From positions 1-56,446 of the forward strand of contig CAYRMG010000005.1 of assembly GCA_964425585.1 (NCBI GenBank): DNA of 56,446 nucleotides. Direction: 5' to 3'. Made by a program: the position numbers and the translations under genes. Within the stretch, counting starts at the first letter, position 1; each line of letters begins with the position of its first letter. The notes beneath the pieces are model-generated. The model was not told the origin of the DNA and searched no databases. It was given only the letters and a program-made list of their open reading frames with translations. Source of the stretch: Aquifex sp964425585. GTDB lineage: Bacteria; Aquificota; Aquificia; Aquificales; Aquificaceae. Below, piece by piece: positions 1 to 8,466 of the stretch.

Positions 1-64
1 CGTCTCTTTAAATGCGCTTTTAATGAAGAAAGCCCTAAACGGAAAAACTAGGCATGGGAGGTAA
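1..64 (+). CDS. Possible 3' end of an upstream gene
   Basis: The frame starting at base 2 stays open from the window edge to a TAA at 62-64, and the GGGAGGT ribosome-binding site of the next gene overlaps that stop. This would be a natural operon junction. Only about 20 codons are visible and they show no recognisable motif. Frame 1 is also open, to a TAG at 49-51, so the reading frame is uncertain. By context it could be the end of a membrane-fusion or outer-membrane partner of the CusA pump, but that is inference only. Confidence 0.25.
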   Translation, partial: VSLNALLMKKALNGKTRHGR

Positions 65-70
65 GAACTT

Positions 71-3000
71 ATGGAAAGATTTACCGAGTTTATACTTAAA
101 AACCGTATAGCTATTTTATTCGCTTCACTGTTTCTCCTTTTATACGGTTACTACTCTCTAAAGAAGACTCCCATAGACGCTATTCCGGACCTCTCGGATG
201 TTCAAGTAATAATTTACTCGGAGTGGATAGGGCAGGTTCCTCAGGTTATTGAGGATCAGCTTACCTATCCCCTTGTTACGAATATGATGGGCGTTCCGAA
301 GGTAAAAACCGTAAGGGGATATTCCGTTCCCAACTACTCCCTTGTGTTCGTTATATTTGAGGACGGAACTGACCTTTACTGGGCCAGAAGCAGGGTTCTT
401 GAAAAGCTTGCTACAATAAGAGACCAACTCCCGAAAGAGGCAACCGTTCAACTCGGTCCCGATGCAACCGGGGTAGGATGGGTTTACCAGTATGCTCTCG
501 TATCCGAAAAAAGAAGCCTTGATGAGCTCTGGACGCTCCAGAACTTTTACATAAAATACGCTCTGCTATCGGTTCCCGATGTTGCGGAAGTTGCCTCCGT
601 GGGCGGATTCAAAAGGGAATATAGGGTTCTCGTAAAACCCGAGAAGCTATACCAATACGGCATAAGCCTAAAGGATATCTACACTGCGGTTAAGAAGACA
701 AACGTTGAGCTAGGCGGTAAGTATGTGGAGATAAACGAAAGGGAATACCTGATAAGACTGGTGGGATATGTAAAGAATAAAGAGGAGATAGAAAAAACGG
801 TAATAGTTGAGAGAAACGGCGTTCCTATAAGAATTGAGGACGTAGCCGAGGTATTGGAGGTTCCCGCATACAGAATGGGAGTGGCGGACTTTAACGGAAA
901 GGGGGACACGGTAGGCGGTATAGTTGTTATGCGGTTCGGAGCGGATGCCTATAAGGTTATAAAGGAAGTCAAGAAGAAACTTGAGGAAATAAAGAAAGGA
1001 CTTCCTGAAGATGTGAAGATAGTTCCCGTTTACGACCGTTCAAGGCTAATAGAAGGTGCGGTTAATAACTTGAAGGAAAAGCTCATAGAAGAGTCAATAG
1101 TTGTCCTCCTTGTGGTTTCCCTATTCCTTTTCCATATCCAGAGTGCTTTTGTAATAATCATATTCCTTATCCTCTCTATACTTGCAACATTCATAGCGAT
1201 GAACCACCTGGGAATTACCTCAAACATAATGTCCCTCGGAGGAATAGCTATAGCTATAGGAACAATGGTTGACGCAGCTATCGTCCTCGTTGAAAACATC
1301 CACAGAAGACTTGAAAATGGAGAAGACCTAAAGACCGCAATTATTCACTCCGCTTCCGATGTAGGAAAACCTATATTTTTCGCACTTCTCATAGTTACCG
1401 TTTCTTTTGTTCCATTACTTGCTCTTAAGGGTCAAGCAGGAAGACTTTTTACACCGCTCGTTGCGACAAAGACCCTCTCAATGCTCCTTGCCTCTATACT
1501 TTCCGTTGTCGTTGTTCCCGTGCTCGCCTACTATCTGATAAGAGGAAAGATTCCCGGAGAGGAAAAGAATCCGCTGGTTAAAATCCTTGTAAAGATTTAC
1601 GACAAAATTTTCCACATTTCCGTGAAACTAAGGTATTTACTCCTCATTCTCTTCTTCGGCCTTATAGGAGGAAGTATTTACTTTTACGAAAAGCTGGGAA
1701 GGGAGTTTATGCCGCCCCTATTTGAGGGTAGCTTACTGTATATGCCCACAACCACGCCCAGCGTATCAAGAGAAGAAATACTGAGAGTTATAAACGTTCA
1801 GGATAGAATACTTGCACAATTTCCCGAGGTTGAGTCCGTTTTCGGAAAAGCGGGAAGGGCGGATACACCCACCGACCCCGCTCCCCTATCAATGGTTGAA
1901 ACCTTCATAATGCTAAAACCTCCCGAAGAGTGGAGAAAGGTAAAGGTTGAAAGATTTTATTCCGATTGGGATATACCCCAATGGGCTAAGAACATTTTGA
2001 GAAAACTGTTCCCCGAAGAAAGGCCAATAACATACGAAGAACTCATAAGGGAGATGGATAAAGCTATTTCCGTTCCGGGGCTTACAAACATGTGGACTAT
2101 GCCAATAAAGGGAAGGATAGATATGATAACTACGGGAATACAGACACCTTTAGGGATAAAGATATACGGGGATGATGTAGACAAACTCAACGAGCTTGCT
2201 CAGGAAGTAGAAAAGCTACTTAGAAATGTTGACGGAATAATGAGTGTATTCGGGGAAAGAAGCTCAAGGGGAAGTTACATAGAGATAATTCCGAAAAGGG
2301 AAGCCCTTGAGAGATACGGATTGACCATAGGGGATATAAACCAGGCTCTTTCCTCCCTCCTTGCCAATTCGGAGGTATCAACATTTATTTACGGAAGGGA
2401 GAGGTATTCAATAACCCTCGGTCTTCCCCTTGATTACAGATATGACCTTGAAAACTTGATGATTCCCTTGAAGGATAAACTCGTTCCCCTATCCGCTGTA
2501 GCCCATATAGTAAAGAGGGAAAGTCCGGTAAGTATAAAGTCCGAAAACGGGCTCCTTGTGAGCTACGTTCTCATAACGCCCGACCCGGAAAAGGATATGG
2601 GAAGCATTATAAAAAATGCGGACAAGATTCTAAAAGAGAAACTAAAGCTTCCCAAAGGATATTATTACGAGTGGAGCGGACAGTATGAGTATTGGAAGAA
2701 AGCACTGGAGGATTTAAAGGTTATTATTCCCTCGGTAATCCTGCTTATAATTCTTCTCGTTTGGTTTACCTTCAACAGGCTTTTTGAAACAGCTCTTGTT
2801 CTTCTCACCCTGCCCGCTGCAATTTTCGGCGGTGTTTTCCTGATGTATATAAACGGTTATAACGTCTCCATAGCAAGTATTGCGGGATTCTTAGCCCTAC
2901 TTGGTATAGCCGCGGAGATGGGTATAGTTATGGTCGTCTACATAAAAAATGCCCTCAAAGAACTTCCCGAAGGCTTTACAAAGAAGGAAGCATTTGAGGC

Positions 3001-3226
3001 TATTTATCACGGAGCCGTAAAGCGTATAAGACCGAAGTTCATGACCTTCAGCGCCATACTTGTCGGTCTTCTTCCCATATTCCTCGGAAAGGGAACGGGA
3101 AGCGAAGTTATGTCGCGTATAGCCGCACCTATGGTCGGCGGAATAATCTCAACGATAATAGTAGTTTTAATATTTATTCCCGCACTTTACGCTATATATC
3201 TGGACTTAAAACTTGCACGTAAGTAA
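71..3226 (+). CDS. cusA: CusA-type heavy-metal RND efflux pump
   Basis: Inner-membrane proton-driven pump of the heavy-metal RND family (1051 aa, the usual length) that would export Cu(I)/Ag(I) through a periplasmic adaptor and an outer-membrane channel. The N-terminus has the RND first membrane helix, followed by a large periplasmic loop, a central membrane bundle near residues 335-490, a second periplasmic loop and a C-terminal membrane bundle. The TM4 motif AIGTMVDAAIVLVEN resembles the Cu/Ag (CusA) subgroup more than the CzcA motif DFGxxVDG. A Met-containing segment, RIDMITTGIQTPLGIK, resembles the CusA region that carries a copper-binding Met. The start is supported by GGGAGGT 10 bases upstream. 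The partner genes cusB and cusC are not in the window unless the 5' edge holds one. A multicopper oxidase lies at the far end of the window but is not linked. Confidence 0.9.
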   Translation: MERFTEFILKNRIAILFASLFLLLYGYYSLKKTPIDAIPDLSDVQVIIYSEWIGQVPQVIEDQLTYPLVTNMMGVPKVKTVRGYSVPNYSLVFVIFEDGTDLYWARSRVLEKLATIRDQLPKEATVQLGPDATGVGWVYQYALVSEKRSLDELWTLQNFYIKYALLSVPDVAEVASVGGFKREYRVLVKPEKLYQYGISLKDIYTAVKKTNVELGGKYVEINEREYLIRLVGYVKNKEEIEKTVIVERNGVPIRIEDVAEVLEVPAYRMGVADFNGKGDTVGGIVVMRFGADAYKVIKEVKKKLEEIKKGLPEDVKIVPVYDRSRLIEGAVNNLKEKLIEESIVVLLVVSLFLFHIQSAFVIIIFLILSILATFIAMNHLGITSNIMSLGGIAIAIGTMVDAAIVLVENIHRRLENGEDLKTAIIHSASDVGKPIFFALLIVTVSFVPLLALKGQAGRLFTPLVATKTLSMLLASILSVVVVPVLAYYLIRGKIPGEEKNPLVKILVKIYDKIFHISVKLRYLLLILFFGLIGGSIYFYEKLGREFMPPLFEGSLLYMPTTTPSVSREEILRVINVQDRILAQFPEVESVFGKAGRADTPTDPAPLSMVETFIMLKPPEEWRKVKVERFYSDWDIPQWAKNILRKLFPEERPITYEELIREMDKAISVPGLTNMWTMPIKGRIDMITTGIQTPLGIKIYGDDVDKLNELAQEVEKLLRNVDGIMSVFGERSSRGSYIEIIPKREALERYGLTIGDINQALSSLLANSEVSTFIYGRERYSITLGLPLDYRYDLENLMIPLKDKLVPLSAVAHIVKRESPVSIKSENGLLVSYVLITPDPEKDMGSIIKNADKILKEKLKLPKGYYYEWSGQYEYWKKALEDLKVIIPSVILLIILLVWFTFNRLFETALVLLTLPAAIFGGVFLMYINGYNVSIASIAGFLALLGIAAEMGIVMVVYIKNALKELPEGFTKKEAFEAIYHGAVKRIRPKFMTFSAILVGLLPIFLGKGTGSEVMSRIAAPMVGGIISTIIVVLIFIPALYAIYLDLKLARK

Positions 3227-3241
3227 AAAAAGTGGTATATT
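3213..3241 (+). promoter_or_regulatory. Sigma-70 type promoter for the tRNA gene
   Basis: TTGCAC at 3213-3218 and TATATT at 3236-3241 are separated by exactly 17 bases, with a TGG extended -10 directly before the hexamer. Transcription would start near 3248, just ahead of the tRNA at 3255. The -35 element lies inside the last codons of cusA. It is the best matched -35/-10 pair I noticed in the window. Confidence 0.7.
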
Positions 3242-3254
3242 ATCTTTTTAGCTT

Positions 3255-3330
3255 GGGCGCGTAGCTCAATTGGCAGAGCGGGCGGCTCATAACCGCCCGG
3301 TTGGGGGTTCGAGTCCTCCCGCGCCCACCA
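3255..3330 (+). tRNA. tRNA with CAT anticodon, probably elongator tRNA-Met
   Basis: A full cloverleaf can be drawn. The acceptor stem is GGGCGCG/CGCGCCC, the D arm GCTC...GAGC, the anticodon stem GGCGG/CCGCC with loop CTCATAA (anticodon CAT), and the T arm contains TTCGAGT. CCA is encoded. The anticodon stem lacks the three G-C pairs next to the loop found in initiators, and base pair 1-72 is matched, so it is not the initiator tRNA. An Ile tRNA with lysidine at C34 also has a CAT gene anticodon and cannot be fully excluded. A coding gene starts only 7 bases after the CCA. Confidence 0.93.
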
Positions 3331-3337
3331 AGACAAC

Positions 3338-4045
3338 ATGACAAAGGAAGAAGCTAAACTTATTTTAAAATTACAGGAAATAGACCTTGAAATAGAAAGA
3401 ATTAAGAAAAGGCTTGAAAAGATAGGGGAAGAAGTAAGGCATCTCAACGAAGACCTTGAAAATCTTAAGAAGGAAAAGAGGGAACTCCTGAAGAGAAAAG
3501 AAGAGCTTGAGGAAATGAAAAGGAAATTGAAGGAGGAGATAAGAGAAGCGGAAGAAAAACTCAAAAAAACGGAAGAGCGTTTAATGAAAGCGACAAGGGA
3601 TATTGAATACAGAGCTCTCCTCAGAGAAAAGGCAAAACTTGAGGACAAAATATTGAAAAAATCTTACGAGCTTGACGAGGTTGAAAAAGAAATAGAACAT
3701 CTCACAGAGGAAATAGAAAAGAACCTTCCCGAGTTAGAAAAGAAAATTAAAGAAATAGAGGAAGAGATACAGGATTTAAAAACCGAGGAAGAGATAGCCC
3801 ACAGGAAACTCCATGAACTTGCAAGCAGAAAGGAGGAAACGAAAGAGGAAATTCCGGAACATCTCGTAAGGTTTTACGAAGAGAACAAGGAACATTTTGA
3901 GGGTTTTGTTGTTGTTCCTATGGAGGAAGAAGCCTGCAGCGGTTGCGGTATAAAAATCCCGAGCGTTATTCTATCAAAGATGATAAAAGAGGACACAATA
4001 GAGCAGTGTCCTTCCTGCGGAAGATTTGTTTATTACAAGTTCTAA
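3338..4045 (+). CDS. Coiled-coil protein with C-terminal zinc ribbon (COG1579 type)
   Basis: 235 aa. Residues about 5-165 are almost continuous charged heptads (Lys/Glu rich), predicting a long antiparallel coiled coil. The last 40 residues form a C4 zinc ribbon, CSGCG followed by CPSCG, next to a KFY-type tail. This matches the COG1579 (DUF164, zf-RING_7) family, thought to bind nucleic acid or a GTPase partner, but its molecular role is unsettled. The ATG follows the tRNA CCA end by 7 bases and has no Shine-Dalgarno sequence, so the mRNA probably begins after tRNA processing or the gene is translated from a nearly leaderless transcript. The 3' end shares a CTAA stop tetranucleotide with the convergent ABC gene. 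Confidence 0.75.
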   Translation: MTKEEAKLILKLQEIDLEIERIKKRLEKIGEEVRHLNEDLENLKKEKRELLKRKEELEEMKRKLKEEIREAEEKLKKTEERLMKATRDIEYRALLREKAKLEDKILKKSYELDEVEKEIEHLTEEIEKNLPELEKKIKEIEEEIQDLKTEEEIAHRKLHELASRKEETKEEIPEHLVRFYEENKEHFEGFVVVPMEEEACSGCGIKIPSVILSKMIKEDTIEQCPSCGRFVYYKF

Positions 4046-4731
4046 GAAAGAATTTGCTTTATCTTATTCAAATTAACGTATTCCTTTACTATTTCTTTTC
4101 CCCCTTCCGCTACCACTTTTCCGTTATCCATTAAAAAAAATTTTTCCCCTACGTAAAGGGCTTCAAAGGGGTCGTGGGTTATTATAACTACGGGTCTCCC
4201 GAACTGAACGCTTTTTACAAAATCCATAACCTCAACCTTTGTCTTGAAATCAAGGGATGAGAAGGGTTCATCCATTAAAAAAGCCCTAGGATTGTAAGCA
4301 AGGGCTCTTATCACCGCAACCCTCTGCTTTTGGCCTCCGGAAAGTTCATGAGGGTATTTATTTTCAAAACCCTTTAGGTTGAAGCGTTCAAGGAGTTCCT
4401 CCGCGGTGAACTCCCTCTTTGGTGCTTTTTTTAAGGCAAACTCAATATTTTCCTTTACGGTCATATGGGGAAAGAGATTATGCTCTTGAAATACTACACC
4501 CAGTCTTCTTTTCTGGGGCGGGAGAAATATTCCCCTCTCAAGGTCCATAAAAACCTCTTCACAGCAGAGCATATAACCCTTTTCGGGTCTAACGAGTCCG
4601 CACATAACCCTCAAGGTTGTAGTCTTTCCGCACCCCGAAGGCCCGAGAATAACGTTGAAGCCCTGAATAAAGTTAAAAGAGGCCTCAACGGTTAAAGAAG
4701 GGAAGGACTTCTTAAAGTAAAGCTTTATCAT
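4042..4731 (-). CDS. ABC transporter ATPase, ModC-like
   Basis: 229 aa nucleotide-binding subunit. It has Walker A GPSGCGKTT, Q-loop VVFQEHNLFPHMTV, signature LSGGQKQR, Walker B AFLMDEP and the H-loop THD. The sequence around the Q-loop (LPPQKRRLGVVFQEHNLFPH) is typical of molybdate/tungstate/sulfate importers of the ModC/CysA group. The C-terminal TOBE/Mop domain of classical ModC is absent, so it is a short form. No permease or binding protein is next to it. It is the last gene of a minus-strand operon and overlaps gltX by an ATGA. Molybdate uptake would suit the molybdenum-dependent nitrate reductase of this genome, but the substrate is not proven. Confidence 0.7.
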   Translation of the reverse strand: MIKLYFKKSFPSLTVEASFNFIQGFNVILGPSGCGKTTTLRVMCGLVRPEKGYMLCCEEVFMDLERGIFLPPQKRRLGVVFQEHNLFPHMTVKENIEFALKKAPKREFTAEELLERFNLKGFENKYPHELSGGQKQRVAVIRALAYNPRAFLMDEPFSSLDFKTKVEVMDFVKSVQFGRPVVIITHDPFEALYVGEKFFLMDNGKVVAEGGKEIVKEYVNLNKIKQILS

Positions 4732-6149
4732 GAAAGTTTTTCAAGAACCTTCAAGATTCTCTTTTCTATCTTCTCCTTGGGAAGGACAGCTATGAGTATG
4801 TCTATGCCCACCCCTTCCGTTTCTCCCGTGAGAACTATCCTCAGGGATTTCCATACCTTCGGGGGTTTCACTTTTAGGGTTTTCTGTATTTCCTTGACGA
4901 GCTTCTTTACCTCATCGGGTGTTTCGGGTTTCTTTTCCCTTATCTTTTCAAGGAATAGGTTCAAAATATCGTAAACCTTCTCGTCATCTATAAAAGCCCA
5001 AAGCTCTTCTTTTATCTCAAAATCGTCAACGAAGAAAGCTCTTAGCCTTTCAACCATCTCGGAGAGAGTGTCGTAGGAATCCCTCGTGTAGCTGATAACC
5101 TTCTTTACGTATTCCCTGTCCCTTACGTCATATCCCGCCCTTTCAAGGAACGGAATGGCTCTCTCAAGGAGTGTATCTATCGGAAGAATTTCCCTTATAT
5201 AAACCCCGTTCATCCACTTCAGTTTATCCTTGTTAAATACCGCGGGCGAATCGTTCACATCCTTGAGGTCAAACAGCTTTATGAGCTCCTCCTTAGAGAA
5301 TATTTCCCTTCCCTCATCAGGGGAAGACCAACCCAGAAGACACAGATAATTAAATAGAGCTTCGGGCATATATCCCTCTTCCCTGTAAGCCCTGACCGAA
5401 ACAGCTCCGTGCCTTTTTGAGAGTTTACTTCTGTCCTCACCCAGTATCACGGGAAGGTGTGCAAACTTGGGAACGGGAAAACCGAGAGCTTCGTATATGA
5501 GTATCTGCTTAGGTGTATTAGGTATGTGGTCCTCACCCCTTATCACGTGGGTTATTCCCATAAGTGCGTCATCAACAACAACGACGAAGTTGTATGTAGG
5601 TGTGCCATCACTCCTAACTATTATGAAATCCCCGAAATCATCTGTATTTATTGCTATATGCCCCTTAATGAGGTCTTCAAAAACCACCGTTCTGTTTTCG
5701 GGAACTTTAAACCTTACGGTAAAGGGCTTTCCTTCCCTCTTTAACTTCTCCGCTTCTTCCTTTGTAAGTCTCCTACACTTTCCCGAATACCTGTAGGGAA
5801 TGCCTTTTTTTCTTGCCTCTTCCCTTTCCCTTTCCAACTCTTCAGGGGTGCAGAAACAGGGGTATGCTTTTCCCTCCTCAAGGAGCTTATTCACATATTC
5901 CTTGTATATATCAAACCTCTCGGACTGTCTGTAAAACTCGTCCCAATCAAGACCGAGCCACTTCAAATCCTCTATAAGCATATCCTCATACTCTTTCGTT
6001 GAACGTTCCCTGTCGGTATCCTCTATCCTGAGGACGAAATTTCCGTTGTTGTGCCTTGCAAACAGATAACTGAATATGGCTGTTCTTGCATTTCCAAGGT
6101 GAAGGTATCCCGTAGGACTCGGAGCAAAACGTGTTTTAACTTTACTCAT
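4728..6149 (-). CDS. gltX: Glutamyl-tRNA synthetase
   Basis: 473 aa class I aminoacyl-tRNA synthetase that charges tRNA-Glu and, in organisms that use the transamidation route, possibly tRNA-Gln. The HIGH motif is HLGN at residues 17-20, in APSPTGYLHLGNARTA, and the KMSKS motif is KLSKR at about 242-246. A zinc-type cysteine set (C98, C100, C125) is present in the insertion. The C-terminal anticodon-binding helical domain is complete. Start and stop codons overlap both neighbours by four bases (ATGA), which indicates translational coupling in the operon. No glutaminyl-tRNA synthetase is in the window. Confidence 0.95.
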   Translation of the reverse strand: MSKVKTRFAPSPTGYLHLGNARTAIFSYLFARHNNGNFVLRIEDTDRERSTKEYEDMLIEDLKWLGLDWDEFYRQSERFDIYKEYVNKLLEEGKAYPCFCTPEELEREREEARKKGIPYRYSGKCRRLTKEEAEKLKREGKPFTVRFKVPENRTVVFEDLIKGHIAINTDDFGDFIIVRSDGTPTYNFVVVVDDALMGITHVIRGEDHIPNTPKQILIYEALGFPVPKFAHLPVILGEDRSKLSKRHGAVSVRAYREEGYMPEALFNYLCLLGWSSPDEGREIFSKEELIKLFDLKDVNDSPAVFNKDKLKWMNGVYIREILPIDTLLERAIPFLERAGYDVRDREYVKKVISYTRDSYDTLSEMVERLRAFFVDDFEIKEELWAFIDDEKVYDILNLFLEKIREKKPETPDEVKKLVKEIQKTLKVKPPKVWKSLRIVLTGETEGVGIDILIAVLPKEKIEKRILKVLEKLS

Positions 6150-7378
6150 AAAGCTTTATTATAGGCTTTCTCAACGACCACCTTCTTTACCTTTCTTCCG
6201 TCCGCATCAACAACTTTGAAAAGGTATCCATCGTAATTTATTACTTCCCCTTTCCTCGGTATTCTTCCGAGCCTGTAAGTGAGAAAACCTCCCAGGGTGT
6301 TATATGGACCTTCGGGTATATTTATTCCCGTGATTCGTTTGAATTCATTTACCTCAATCTTTCCCTCCGCAACCCACTTATCCTTACTTATCTCCCTTAC
6401 GAGGGGCTTTTCCTCGCCTTCCGAAGCAAGGTATCCGAGAATTTCCTTAAAGATATCCTCAATCGTTATAATCCCGAGGATTATTCCTCTCTCATCTACA
6501 ACTACCGCTATGTGTTCCTTTTTTTCTTTAAACACTTTAAGAACCTCAGGAAGGGAGGTATACTCGCTAAAAACCGGAATCTGCCTTATATACTTCTTTA
6601 CCGGCTCGCTTACATTTTTATCTATCAGGTCATAGGCACTTATATAACCGACTATATCGTCCACCCTCTCCCTGTAGACGGGTATCCTTGAGTATCCCGT
6701 TTTCTTAATCTGCTCCACAGCCTGCCCGACCGTTGCTGTGTCGGGAATCATAACAACCTCGTAAAGGGGTCTTACAATTTCCCCTATCCTTCTGCTTTTG
6801 AAGGAAAGAATGTTTGAAACTATGTAACTTATTGACTCGGAAAATGTTTTATCCTCCCTGAGTAATGCTATTAAGTCCTCCCTTCTTACCTTTTCTTCCG
6901 AAACTTTAAAGTGTTTCGCTATTGCTCTGCTTATTAGCTTTGCGAGAATAAGGAAAGGTTTTAGTATCAACCTGAGTTTATCAAGAATAAATAGGCTCGG
7001 AATTATTACCTTGTCCGCGTAGTGCTGAAATAGACTTTTCGGTATTATCTCCCCGAGGATTATTGTAAATATCACAAGGGTTTCCGCAAGGAGAACCTCC
7101 TTTCCCTTTATGGTCGGGATATATCTTGATAGGTTCAGTAAAAAGAGGGTGTAAAGGGTTGATGCGAGGACTATTGAGAAGGTATATCCGAGCATCGTGA
7201 GGGTTATGTATTCCTCGGGATTGTCAAGAAAATGCTTTACAAAACCGTATTTTTTCTTTCTATAAACCGCTTTCAGGATGCCCTTGTCCGCATTAAGAAG
7301 TGCTATCTCGGAACCTGCAAAGAAACCTTCCAAGAAAATAAAGAAAAATACCCCTATTAAGAAACCTATCAGCTCCAT
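6146..7378 (-). CDS. DUF21-CBS-CorC membrane protein (CNNM/hemolysin-C family)
   Basis: 410 aa. An N-terminal DUF21 membrane region (roughly residues 1-140, with at least three hydrophobic helices) is followed by a CBS-domain pair (about 200-320) and a CorC_HlyC domain at the C-terminus. Proteins of this architecture are linked to magnesium or sodium/magnesium transport (CNNM/CorC). Older annotations call them hemolysins, which should not be taken literally. It overlaps prmC by 10 bases and gltX by 4 bases. The precise ion is not decided by sequence. Confidence 0.85.
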   Translation of the reverse strand: MELIGFLIGVFFFIFLEGFFAGSEIALLNADKGILKAVYRKKKYGFVKHFLDNPEEYITLTMLGYTFSIVLASTLYTLFLLNLSRYIPTIKGKEVLLAETLVIFTIILGEIIPKSLFQHYADKVIIPSLFILDKLRLILKPFLILAKLISRAIAKHFKVSEEKVRREDLIALLREDKTFSESISYIVSNILSFKSRRIGEIVRPLYEVVMIPDTATVGQAVEQIKKTGYSRIPVYRERVDDIVGYISAYDLIDKNVSEPVKKYIRQIPVFSEYTSLPEVLKVFKEKKEHIAVVVDERGIILGIITIEDIFKEILGYLASEGEEKPLVREISKDKWVAEGKIEVNEFKRITGINIPEGPYNTLGGFLTYRLGRIPRKGEVINYDGYLFKVVDADGRKVKKVVVEKAYNKAL

Positions 7379-8217
7379 CTTTCCGCTATCACCACCCTAT
7401 CGTATCCGGAATAATCCTTAAAAATCCTAACTTTAAAATTTTTGGCTTCAAAGAGCTTCCTCACAATATCTCCCTGGTCATGCCCTATCTCAAGGGCTAC
7501 AAATCCGCCTTTTTTCAAATGGTTTGTAGCTTCCTCGGCTATAATCTCGTAGAACTCGTATCCCTTTTCTCCCGCTATTATTGAACCGTATCCTTCCCTT
7601 CTTACCTCTTTCGGAAGAAAATCCCAGAACTTTTTTGGTATATACGGCGGGTTTGAAACGATAAAGTCAAAAACCTTCCCCTTTACGGGTTCAAATCCGC
7701 TTCCGAGGAATACCTTAAATCTGTTCTCAACTTTGTGCAGTCTTGCGTTTTCGTTAGCAAGTTTTACCGCTTTCGGATTTACATCGCTTCCCTCCATTCT
7801 TAAAAGAGGTCTCTCAAGTAGGAGGTTTATTGATATACAACCCGTCCCGACACCGAGCTCAAACCCTACCATTTTCCTATCTTCTGGAATTTTATCAAGG
7901 GTTTTCTCTATAAGTATCTCGGTTTCCGGCCTCGGGATTAAAACGCCTTCTTCAACTTTAAATGTTCTTCCCATACACTCCCATTCACCTATAAGGTATG
8001 CAACGGGATAGCCCTCCTTCCTCTTCTTCATAAGTTCGTGGAACTTTTTAATAACTTCATCGGGGAGCTTTTTATCTTCAAGAAGTATCAGTTCCGAAGG
8101 TTTTACACCCAGCAGATGGGAGAGTATTATGCGGGCGTCCCTTTCGTCCTCACTTTTTGTTTGTTTGAGTAGCTCCTTTACCTTCACTTTTTTCGGTTTT
8201 TTCAAGTTTTTCAACAA
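7369..8217 (-). CDS. prmC: Peptide chain release factor N5-glutamine methyltransferase
   Basis: 282 aa in the longest form. SAM-dependent methyltransferase that modifies the GGQ glutamine of RF1/RF2. It has the SAM-binding sequence GFELGVGTGCIS and the catalytic NPPYIP motif that defines the PrmC/HemK family; the N-terminal helical bundle recognises the release factor. The start is uncertain. The longest form begins at a TTG (8217) and overlaps secG by 68 bases. A TTG at 8205 and a GTG at 8187 in the same frame would shorten it by 4 or 10 residues and still leave the helical domain. No candidate has a strong ribosome-binding site. Confidence 0.9.
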   Translation of the reverse strand: MLKNLKKPKKVKVKELLKQTKSEDERDARIILSHLLGVKPSELILLEDKKLPDEVIKKFHELMKKRKEGYPVAYLIGEWECMGRTFKVEEGVLIPRPETEILIEKTLDKIPEDRKMVGFELGVGTGCISINLLLERPLLRMEGSDVNPKAVKLANENARLHKVENRFKVFLGSGFEPVKGKVFDFIVSNPPYIPKKFWDFLPKEVRREGYGSIIAGEKGYEFYEIIAEEATNHLKKGGFVALEIGHDQGDIVRKLFEAKNFKVRIFKDYSGYDRVVIAERWS

Positions 8218-8452
8218 CGGAACCTTTTTCCCTCGGAAGTATTGAAATCAGGAGTGCAAGGATGAGGAAAAGGGCACCGAGCCAGTAAGTTGCCTTTGTG
8301 AGAATAGTTTCAACACCGCCAACGCCGAATATAGACTGCCCCATGCTTCCCCCGAATGCTGCTCCGACGTCTCCCCTGCTCTTTTGAAGAAGCGTAGCTA
8401 TAAGAAGAAGAATCGCAACTATTACAAAGAGAGTAAGAAGTGCGTAATACAT
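8150..8452 (-). CDS. secG: Protein translocase subunit SecG
   Basis: 100 aa. Begins MYYALLTLFVIVAILLLIAT (first membrane helix), has the family core LLQKSRGDVGAAFGGS with a nearby FGVGG, then a second membrane helix and a Lys/Glu-rich cytoplasmic tail. SecG binds SecYE and helps protein export through the inner membrane. I chose the ATG at 8452 because the longer reading frame adds unrelated residues that lie inside the upstream permease gene. There is no clear Shine-Dalgarno sequence. The tail-coding part overlaps the start of prmC. Confidence 0.9.
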   Translation of the reverse strand: MYYALLTLFVIVAILLLIATLLQKSRGDVGAAFGGSMGQSIFGVGGVETILTKATYWLGALFLILALLISILPREKGSVVEKLEKTEKSEGKGATQTNKK

Positions 8453-8466
8453 AGTTCTATAATTTA

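Noticed and set aside
3187..3648. 153-aa open frame on the minus strand across the tRNA gene
   Set aside because: It contains SNPQPGGYEPPALPIELRA, the well-known false protein produced by translating a tRNA antisense; the rest is antisense to the coiled-coil gene.
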